A DNA stretch of 16,694 bases from an uncultured Moraxella sp. (lineage in GTDB: Bacteria > Pseudomonadota > Gammaproteobacteria > Pseudomonadales > Moraxellaceae). The notes under the pieces were generated by a model. It saw only the letters and a list, made by a program, of their open reading frames with translations. It was not told where the DNA came from and made no database searches. Location: positions 1 to 16,694 of the forward strand of contig CAKMOY010000211.1 in assembly GCA_927911235.1 (NCBI GenBank). The letters are read 5' to 3'. Positions 8,575 through 14,852 of this stretch are shown here, piece after piece. A program made the translations under genes and the position numbers. Each line of letters begins with the position of its first letter. The stretch's first letter is position 1.

Positions 8575-10429
8575 TCAATCAAAAAACCAATGATAACTCA
8601 CAGTATAAGCCGTTTGGCTATCGTCATACAGTTTTTCATACTCCACGCCCACACGCACCGCTTGCTGTTTGCCAATATCATATTGGCCGCCTAGCGAAAA
8701 AATCGGCTGAAAATAGTGCGAACGCTCGTTATCTTCTGCACCGCCTTGATACCAATACGGCAAATTCACATCAGCAAGCACACGCATTTTTGGGCTTAAA
8801 TGCACCGCACAGCCTGTATGTACGTTTACGCCCACTCGGTGGCCTTGATTGATTTTGCCGACTTGTCCGACACCGCCTGCCAACGCATAACACAGCGTAT
8901 CAGGCAACTCGCCTGTGCCTTGCTTTTCTTGATTTGGGTCGCCTTGTCCTAGCACATACGACACGCCTTTTTCCATGCCGACACTTAGCACATGATACTC
9001 GTCATTTATTTGGTTACTCGCATCTATCACAGGCTTGATTTTTAGGTGCAAACCGTAGGACGTATGCGGGTCTGTGCCGTTTTTTGGGCTTAACGATAAC
9101 ACATCAATCAAAGTCGCTTCTTCTATCGTTATCTTATTGTTTTTATTAGAATTATCATCATCAAAACGATAGCCAAGCGATAGCGACATGGCATTCATGC
9201 TCCAATAATTGCGTTTGCCTGTCGGATTGTCCAACAAATCTTGATAACCACCACGCACACCGACAATTGCTTTACTTGACTGATTATTTTGCTTAATAGC
9301 AACAGTCGCTCGGTGCAATTTGTTAGCATTGACAGGATTATTATCGTTTGGCGTAAACGTTGGCAAATCGTTTAATCGTGCCAAAGTTGGATAATCCAAG
9401 TTATACGCTTGATGATTATTGATAAAGGCTTGTTTGACGGTGCGTTCTGACGGTAGATATTTGGCATTTTTTAACAAATGATGTTTTGCCAAAACTCGAG
9501 AAACTTCCGCAGGTGCGATGATTTTTCCGCCATCTTGTACAAAATGATACTGCTCATCAGTCGCATCTAGCAAGCGTAAAATCTCGGTCGCACAGTTATT
9601 ATTCAAAAATTTGTAATAACGGTCGGCATTTTTCACTTCCCACAACTGTCGCATGACCTGATTAACCGTATCTTGGGGCAAATCTAGCTCATATTGCCAA
9701 ATATCTCGTTGGTCGTTTATCAGATAATTGGCTTGTTTATCCGTGTATTTGCCAAAGGTCATCGCCCCTGCACCCTTGCCAGAAACCGTATGAATACTGC
9801 CTTTTAAGCCTGTTTCTTTCGTTTCATCTGTAGCAAAATTAAAAAAATACGCATCATCATTATTATTTGTTTTTAGGCTTTTTGCCGTGTCAATTTTGAC
9901 AAGCGTATGCCCAAAAGACGAGCCGATACGGTTGTTATGCTCTTCAGCAAAAATCAGCGAAAATTGTTTTGCATCAAATTTGTTTAACCAAGCATCAAAT
10001 TCCGAACAAGTGTTTAACTGCCAATCTTGGTGTAACTGTTTGATATTGGGTAAATTTTGTAAAAGCCAATGACTGCGAGCAGGAAAACGACACAAAAAAT
10101 CTTCTGCCGTTTCTTTATTTTGCAAGGCATTAACACTGGCAATCAGCTCCGCTTTTGGCTCGGTGTTGCCATTTTGAGCGATAAAAAATCCGCATTTCGC
10201 ACCGTACTTTTGCCGTTTTTGTATAATAACAAACGTTGCCAAACGATATTTTGGCTTAAGTTGTTAATTTGTTGCTCGTCAATTTGTGTGTTTTTGTTGT
10301 AAAACCATGTTTGTATTTTTTAACATTTGATTTTTCAACATTTTCGGCAATATCTTCAGCAACATTGTGAGCAAAAGCGACTGGGCTAATGCTTAACAGC
10401 AAGGCAAGTGTTAAAGGGGATTTTTTCAT
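8575..10429 (-). pseudogene. DUF4105 / Lnb N-terminal periplasmic domain protein with C-terminal beta-barrel, two frameshifts
   Basis: Starts at the ATG at 10429 with a clear signal peptide, MKKSPLTLALLLSISPVAFA, so it is exported. The N-terminal half matches the DUF4105 (Lnb_N) family. It has the SSFGHT histidine (codon 9909-9907) and the NNNCATE cysteine (codon 9594-9592) about 105 residues apart, which resembles a thiol-enzyme pair. The C-terminal half has alternating beta-strand patterns and ends WFFD with a terminal aromatic, as in outer-membrane barrels. As read there are two frame breaks, each cured by one extra base in a 6-base run: T6 (plus strand) at 10316-10321 and A6 at 10183-10188. 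The restored protein is 618 aa, a usual length for these two-part proteins. The longest uninterrupted frame is 10242-8575. The reaction is unknown; acyl or peptide transfer in the envelope is only a guess from the Lnb relationship. Confidence 0.8.
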
Positions 10430-10482
10430 AAAATTATCTCAATTCGCAAGTGTTACAAAAAGGATTTTAATAAAAGGTTTTG

Positions 10483-10570
10483 GTAGGGTGGGTTAGCGGT
10501 AGCGTAACTACCATTTCTATAGTAAAATCAAATATTTGGTGGATTACGCCTTTGGCTAACCACACCCTAC
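10483..10570. repeat. Imperfect palindromic interspersed repeat (REP/MITE-like)
   Basis: The outer arms are GTAGGGTGGGTTAGC (10483-10497) and GCTAACCACACCCTAC (10555-10570), which pair with a single one-base bulge. Inside the left arm is a second small hairpin, GGTAG-CGTAA-CTACC (10498-10512). The core contains GGTGGATTACGCC. This GTAGGGTGGGTTA...TAACCCACCCTAC style is known from dispersed repeats in many proteobacterial genomes. It lies between the DUF4105 start and the ydcH terminator and is noticeably more GC-rich than its surroundings. Confidence 0.7.
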
Positions 10571-10593
10571 GATGTTATTTTGAATCTTCCATA

Positions 10594-10624
10594 AAAAAAT
10601 CCTACCATAAAGATAGGATTTTTT
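10594..10624. terminator. Bidirectional rho-independent terminator downstream of ydcH
   Basis: ATCCTA (10599-10604) pairs with TAGGAT (10614-10619), extended by A-runs and T-runs on both sides, so U-tracts follow the stem on either strand. On the minus strand it lies about 30 bases after the ydcH stop and should end that transcript. Confidence 0.75.
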
Positions 10625-10654
10625 GTGTCGCATTTTTGCAATTTTAAGTACAAA

Positions 10655-10880
10655 TTATGCTTTTTTGCTTTCTAAATATTTGAAAAGCTCGTCTTTTAAC
10701 GCCAATTTTTCTTTTTTCAACTCATCAATTTCGTCTGCACGGCTAACTGATGCAACTGGGTCGTTTTCCAAACCAGTGATTTTTTTCGTCCAATTCGTTG
10801 TGTGCATTGAATAATTTTTCAAAGTGTAAATCGTTTTGAGTTTTTAATTCAGTGATAAGTTCACGGTATTCTGGAAACAT
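10655..10880 (-). pseudogene. ydcH: YdcH family protein (DUF465), one-base frameshift as read
   Basis: The ATG at 10880 has a strong Shine-Dalgarno (AGGAAG about 7 bases upstream). The product starts MFPEYRELITELKTQNDLHF, nearly the canonical YdcH/DUF465 opening: a small, highly charged, coiled-coil cytoplasmic protein of unknown role. As read, the frame goes astray after NELDEK at an A7 run (plus-strand T7, 10780-10786). Removing one base restores ITGLENDPVASVSRADEID and a charged C-terminal helix ending ESKKA at the TAA at 10657-10655. The restored length is 74 aa, the same as E. coli YdcH. It is the only site in the window where a base must be removed rather than added. It is divergent from ahpF and ends at a good terminator. 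Confidence 0.85.
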
Positions 10881-11207
10881 AGTTTCTTCCTTTTTGGTTA
10901 AAAACAGATTGATGTTAAAAACAAGTTTAAAAACACGATAAAAATTATCATGTCTGTTGGTTGATGACAAATGTCAAAAAGCCAATTTCTTTACCTACAT
11001 TGTAACCAAAAAAAAGATGTTTGACTATATCTAGTTGCAAAAGTTTGTAAAAATACTTGTAAATTTATTAAAAAAATAAAAATTAAACTAAAAAACGTTT
11101 TGTTTTTTAAATTATAATCATTAACTATCTAACATTGTCAAATGTCAAAATTTTTATCATAATGGTTTTAACAAAATTAACCAAATTTCCAAAAACGGAG
11201 AAAAACC
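10881..11207. promoter_or_regulatory. Divergent intergenic region between ydcH and ahpF
   Basis: A 327-base AT-rich region with no credible ORF. It contains the 12-mer CAAATGTCAAAA twice, at 10968-10979 and 11139-11150. The first copy is part of a dyad, TGACA-AA-TGTCA (10965-10976), and carries a TTGACA on the minus strand facing ydcH. The second copy overlaps the ahpF -35 box. An additional perfect TATAAT at 11113-11118 on the plus strand lacks a good -35 partner. I did not find a convincing OxyR site. Confidence 0.5.
11135..11163 (+). promoter_or_regulatory. Candidate ahpF sigma-70 promoter
   Basis: TTGTCA (11135-11140) and CATAAT (11158-11163) are separated by exactly 17 bases, each differing from consensus at one position. 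The start would fall near 11170, leaving a leader of about 38 nt before the ahpF ATG at 11208. The repeated CAAATGTCAAAA element overlaps the -35 box, so a regulator binding it would interfere with polymerase. Confidence 0.55.
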
Positions 11208-12764
11208 ATGATTGACAAAAGTTTATTAGACGCCATTAAATCTTACAGCGAACGCATGACACGCCCAATTGAGTTTGTATTGGGTGCAGGTGAACACGCC
11301 AAACGTGCCGAATTGGTAGAGTTTTTAACTCAAGTGGCAAGCACCACTGACAAAATCAACTTAAGTTCAGATCTTGACGGCAATTTATTGCCAATGAGCT
11401 TTAAAATTCGCACACAAGACAGCGATACAGGCATTGTGTTTAGCGGTATTCCGTCTGGGCATGAGTTTACATCGTTGATTTTAGCAGTTTTACAGGCGGG
11501 TGGTAGTGAGTTGAAACTTGATGAAGGCATTCAAAACCTAATCAAAAACATCAAACAACCGTTACACTTTCAAACGATTGTGTCTTTAACTTGCCATAAC
11601 TGCCCAGATGTGGTGCAATCGTTAAACCAATTTGCTTTGTTAAATGATGGCATTAGCAATGAAATGATTGACGGTGGTGTGTTCCCAGAGTTGGTTGCCG
11701 AAAAGAACATTCAAGGCGTGCCTGCGGTATTTTTAAACGGCAAACCGTTTGCCAATGGCAAAATTGACACGGCAAAATTGATTGAAAAATTGCAAGAACA
11801 ATACCCAGATTTGCTAAACGGCATGGCAACAGGCGAACAGCTTGAACAACAAGATGTGGTTGTCATCGGTGGCGGCCCTGCAGGTACAGCAGCGGCGATT
11901 TATACCGCTCGTAAAGGCTTAAAAGTTACAGTAGTTGCCGACCGCATTGGCGGACAGGTCAAAGACACGCAAGACATTGAAAACTTGATTTCTGTGCCAT
12001 TAACCAACGGCAACGAGCTTGCCAACAATTTTGCCAAACACATCAAAGAATACGCCATCACGGTCAAAGAAATGGTAAGCGTCAAAGAAATTGGCGAAAA
12101 TGGTGACAATACTTACCAAATTACGCTGAACACAGGCGAGAGTTTTGCTACACGCTCAATCATCGTGGCGACAGGGGCAAAATGGCGTAAACTTGGCGTA
12201 AAAGGCGAAGATGAAAACATCGGCAATGGCGTGGCGTTTTGCCCACACTGTGATGGCCCATTCTTTAAAGGTAAAAATGTGGCGGTTGTCGGTGGCGGTA
12301 ACTCTGGCGTGGAAGCGGCATTGGACTTGGCAGGGATTGTCAATCATGTAACCTTGATTGAATTTGGCGATAAATTGCGTGCTGACCAAGTGCTTGTAAA
12401 CAAAGCCCAAGAACGTAGCAATATTGACATCATGACTTCTATCGCAACTCAAGAAATCGTGGCGGAAAATGGCAAAGTTACGTCCATCATCTATCAAGAC
12501 CGCAACACAGGTGAAAACAAAACGCTGGATTTGTCGGCGGTGTTTATCCAAATCGGACTTGTACCAAACTCTGAAGTGGTGAAAAATTTGGTAAACGTAA
12601 CCAAATTTGGCGAAATTGAGATTAACGAGCGTTGCCAAACGTCAAAACAAGGTATTTTTGCTTGTGGCGATGTAACGACTGTGCCATATAAGCAAATTAA
12701 CATTGCGATGGGCGAAGGGGCAAAAGCTGGGTTGTCAGCGTTTGATTATTTGGTCATGCAATGA
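11208..12764 (+). CDS. ahpF: Alkyl hydroperoxide reductase subunit F (AhpF)
   Basis: NADH-dependent flavoprotein disulfide reductase that regenerates the peroxiredoxin AhpC, which detoxifies H2O2 and organic peroxides in the cytoplasm. It is 518 aa, against 521 in E. coli and Salmonella. The tandem thioredoxin-fold N-terminal domain holds the TCHNC centre with C129/C132. The FAD-binding GGGPAG motif is near residue 222, the NADH-binding GGGNSG comes later, and the CPHC centre is at C345/C348. All these cysteine numbers match Salmonella AhpF exactly. The C-terminal GIFACGDVT FAD motif is present. A GGAG Shine-Dalgarno lies 7 bases before the ATG. No ahpC is adjacent, unlike the usual ahpCF operon, so AhpC must be encoded elsewhere. 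The gene ends at a strong terminator and is probably monocistronic. Confidence 0.97.
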   Translation: MIDKSLLDAIKSYSERMTRPIEFVLGAGEHAKRAELVEFLTQVASTTDKINLSSDLDGNLLPMSFKIRTQDSDTGIVFSGIPSGHEFTSLILAVLQAGGSELKLDEGIQNLIKNIKQPLHFQTIVSLTCHNCPDVVQSLNQFALLNDGISNEMIDGGVFPELVAEKNIQGVPAVFLNGKPFANGKIDTAKLIEKLQEQYPDLLNGMATGEQLEQQDVVVIGGGPAGTAAAIYTARKGLKVTVVADRIGGQVKDTQDIENLISVPLTNGNELANNFAKHIKEYAITVKEMVSVKEIGENGDNTYQITLNTGESFATRSIIVATGAKWRKLGVKGEDENIGNGVAFCPHCDGPFFKGKNVAVVGGGNSGVEAALDLAGIVNHVTLIEFGDKLRADQVLVNKAQERSNIDIMTSIATQEIVAENGKVTSIIYQDRNTGENKTLDLSAVFIQIGLVPNSEVVKNLVNVTKFGEIEINERCQTSKQGIFACGDVTTVPYKQINIAMGEGAKAGLSAFDYLVMQ

Positions 12765-12785
12765 TTGTGATTTTTAAAATTGTTA

Positions 12786-12813
12786 AAACCCACTTTTGAT
12801 AAGTGGGTTTTTT
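12786..12813. terminator. Rho-independent terminator of ahpF
   Basis: AAACCCACTT pairs with AAGTGGGTTT around the loop TTGAT (12796-12800), followed by T6 on the plus strand. It begins about 20 bases after the ahpF stop. It abuts the stop codon of the convergent ABC-TM gene and may end that transcript as well. Confidence 0.88.
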
Positions 12814-13673
12814 CATGATTTTTCCACATCAACCCGCCCGCCAATGTCTTTTAATTCTGAATATTTTTCAATCAAATTTGGCATATCATCAAGGCTAATG
12901 GCAAACGTCCACAAATACGTAATCACCGCATAAATATGTCCTGCACTGCCGTAACCCTTGACTGTCAAAAGCGTTAAAGTCGTGCCAAATAAAATCGCCA
13001 TCGCCACACCCACTGCCAAAAAACTCACCGCTTCACGGTTGGAAATGGCAATTTTTAAGCGTGAAATCAAATCATAGTGTTTGGTAAGTTCATTGTGCGA
13101 AGTGCGTTCAATCACGCCCACTTCTTTTTCTAGGCGGTTGTTGAGTTTAAAATACAGTTTATCATTTTTGGCGACATAACTTGGCAAAATGGCGATAAAA
13201 CCAAGTAAAATCGCCAGTACCACCACGCCAGACCAAAACTCAATCCACAACAACATCACCACCGAGCCAACGATAGAAAACACAGACGTGATAATCATCG
13301 GCAAATGTTGCTCAAAAAATTCCACAAATTGCCGAGACAAATTGGCACGAGCGACCACCGTAGAAGTGCTGTGCTGTGTGCGTTGATTGAAAATCACAGG
13401 CACAACTAAATCGGCATAAATTCGCACAAAGGCACGAGTATCCACCGCACGGCGAGCCGAACCAATCAGCCAAATAATCAGTACCAAAAAGGCGTAGCTT
13501 AACGCTTGCCACATTTTACCCTGCATAACGGCATTGACCGCAAAGCCTGCAATCAGCGGGTAAATCAGTAGCAAAATGTTTTCAATCGCTACAAGGCTAA
13601 AAGTCGCCATCAGTTTTTGTTTGTGGGTGATGGCGATGTGTTTTAAGGAATTAAATAAAATACGGTTACTCAC
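12813..13673 (-). CDS. Stand-alone ABC transporter six-transmembrane domain protein
   Basis: A 286-residue protein that resembles the transmembrane half of an ABC exporter (ABC_membrane_3-type family). It has hydrophobic pairs near residues 22-60, 125-180 and 220-270 and a charged intracellular loop (about residues 185-215). There is no Walker A, Q-loop or signature motif, so no ATPase domain is encoded in the gene or next to it. Members of this family occur as separate TM proteins; the partner ATPase and the substrate are unknown. The start is a GTG at 13673, with further internal ATG options and no strong Shine-Dalgarno. The gene lies directly downstream of a TATAAT box framed by a perfect 16-bp inverted repeat, so it may have its own regulated promoter rather than reading on from dusC. 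It is convergent with ahpF. Confidence 0.8.
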   Translation of the reverse strand: MSNRILFNSLKHIAITHKQKLMATFSLVAIENILLLIYPLIAGFAVNAVMQGKMWQALSYAFLVLIIWLIGSARRAVDTRAFVRIYADLVVPVIFNQRTQHSTSTVVARANLSRQFVEFFEQHLPMIITSVFSIVGSVVMLLWIEFWSGVVVLAILLGFIAILPSYVAKNDKLYFKLNNRLEKEVGVIERTSHNELTKHYDLISRLKIAISNREAVSFLAVGVAMAILFGTTLTLLTVKGYGSAGHIYAVITYLWTFAISLDDMPNLIEKYSELKDIGGRVDVEKS

Positions 13674-13680
13674 AATAAAA

Positions 13681-13727
13681 GTCTTAAAAATTACTAATTT
13701 TGCGTATTATATAGTAATTTTTAAGAC
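13681..13727. repeat. Perfect 16-bp inverted repeat framing a TATAAT box
   Basis: GTCTTAAAAATTACTA (13681-13696) is exactly reverse-complementary to 13712-13727, with a 15-base centre. On the minus strand the centre begins with TATAAT (13711-13706), only 8 bases upstream of the ABC-TM GTG after the left arm. The -35 match (TTAATT at 13734-13729) is poor. The layout suits an operator for a dimeric repressor. A dusC terminator is the alternative: the hairpin starts 3 bases after the dusC stop and is followed by TTTT on the minus strand. The stem is mostly A/T, which is weak for a terminator. Confidence 0.6.
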
Positions 13728-13730
13728 TAA

Positions 13731-14723
13731 TTAAGCAAGATTATTATTTTTGATTTGTAAATTTAACAAATCTAACATTTCATCAAGCGTTTTTACTCGT
13801 TTTGCCGTTTGCCATAGGATTTCGGCTTCGCTATAACCTTGCGTCAGCATACCAAGCCATTGTTTATAACGTGCGACTATCATGCTATCGCTTTTGGCTT
13901 CACCGTTTAAAAAATCAATTTGTAACTTTAACAAATCTTGCCAAGTTAAGTTTTGATAACTATTATCTTTAATTTTATTTACCAAATCTGGGCGAGTAAC
14001 TGCCCCACGTCCAAGCATCAAATGCGGTGTGTTGGCTTGTTCACGGCAACGTAATGCTTGTTCAAGCTTCCAGATTTCCCCATTAGCGATAATCGGTAAA
14101 GTCAAACGCTTTGTCAAAGGCTCAATCAATTCCCAATAGGCAGGTGGTTTGTAGCCTTGTGTTTTGGTGCGAGCGTGGACGGTGAGCCAGCTTGCGTTAG
14201 CGGATTGCACCGCATCACCGATTTCAGCGGTCAAAGTGGTATCTTCGTAACCCAAACGGATTTTTGCCGATACAGGCGTATCAGTTGGCACGGCTTGACG
14301 GACGGCATGAATAATTTGATAAACGGTTTCAGGTTCGGTCAATAATACCGAACCGCCACGATGATTGTTCACCGTTTTGGCAGGGCAACCAAAGTTTAAA
14401 TCAATCGCAGGGGCTTTTAATTCACAGGCTTTGATGGCGTTTTGTGCCATGAGTTCGGGATTGCTACCGAGTAACTGAATATGTACAGGCGTGTTGTGAA
14501 TGGTTTTGCCTTGCAATTCGCCTTCGTGCTTGAGTTCTGGGACGTATTTGTAAAAAACGTGAGCAGGTAAAACGGTTTGCGTAACTCGGATAAATTCGCT
14601 CACCGTCCAGTCATAATGTCCGATTGATGTCAAAACCGACCGCATAACAGGGTCGGTTAAGCCTTCCATTGGGGCTAGGACAGTTTTTGGGGTGGAAAAA
14701 TTGGGATAATTGGGATTTGGCAT
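13731..14723 (-). CDS. dusC: tRNA-dihydrouridine(16) synthase DusC
   Basis: FMN-dependent enzyme that reduces uridine 16 in the tRNA D-loop to dihydrouridine. I chose the ATG at 14723 (330 aa); a longer frame extends to 14843 but crosses the predicted promoter and has no family similarity. Family landmarks are the opening VLAPMEGLTDPVMR, the catalytic Cys at about residue 113 in NFGCPAKTVN, the FMN-binding HARTKTQGY and IANGEIW segments, and the C-terminal helical domain with RYKQWLGML. The SEFIRV and GEIW forms fit DusC better than DusA or DusB. A perfect TATAAT lies about 40 bases upstream. The next gene upstream is the divergent helicase. Confidence 0.93.
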   Translation of the reverse strand: MPNPNYPNFSTPKTVLAPMEGLTDPVMRSVLTSIGHYDWTVSEFIRVTQTVLPAHVFYKYVPELKHEGELQGKTIHNTPVHIQLLGSNPELMAQNAIKACELKAPAIDLNFGCPAKTVNNHRGGSVLLTEPETVYQIIHAVRQAVPTDTPVSAKIRLGYEDTTLTAEIGDAVQSANASWLTVHARTKTQGYKPPAYWELIEPLTKRLTLPIIANGEIWKLEQALRCREQANTPHLMLGRGAVTRPDLVNKIKDNSYQNLTWQDLLKLQIDFLNGEAKSDSMIVARYKQWLGMLTQGYSEAEILWQTAKRVKTLDEMLDLLNLQIKNNNLA

Positions 14724-14760
14724 GGTTTTTAACGTTTTTTGGTAATTTTTAAAAAAAAGT

Positions 14761-14789
14761 ATTATAACATTGCTTTGGCATGGCGTTAA
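14761..14789 (-). promoter_or_regulatory. Candidate dusC promoter
   Basis: On the minus strand TTAACG (14789-14784) and a perfect TATAAT (14766-14761) are separated by exactly 17 bases. The start would fall near 14754, leaving about 31 nt to the dusC ATG at 14723. This supports the short form of the protein. Confidence 0.65.
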
Positions 14790-14815
14790 GTTTTCACAAA
14801 AAAACCTGTTGTTTG

Positions 14816-14824
14816 TGCTATAAT
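14816..14824 (+). promoter_or_regulatory. Candidate helicase promoter (extended -10)
   Basis: TGCTATAAT is an extended -10 element with a perfect TATAAT at 14819-14824. The base composition where the -35 should lie is a poor match, as tolerated for extended -10 promoters. The start near 14831 gives a leader of about 22 nt to the helicase ATG at 14853. It is back to back with the dusC promoter, about 50 bases away. Confidence 0.6.
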
Positions 14825-14852
14825 AGACCGTCTTTTTTGCCAATTTTTGACT

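Noticed and set aside
11000..11134. OxyR-type site upstream of ahpF
   Set aside because: ATAG/CTAT half-sites with the required 7-base spacing could not be found; the CTAT pieces seen are isolated.
12156..12638. Minus-strand ORF of 160 codons within ahpF
   Set aside because: It lies wholly inside the intact ahpF gene on the opposite strand with no start signals or family similarity.
14724..14843. N-terminal extension of dusC to 14843
   Set aside because: It would cross the predicted dusC TATAAT and -35 boxes, and the extra residues do not resemble the family, which begins at VLAPMEG.
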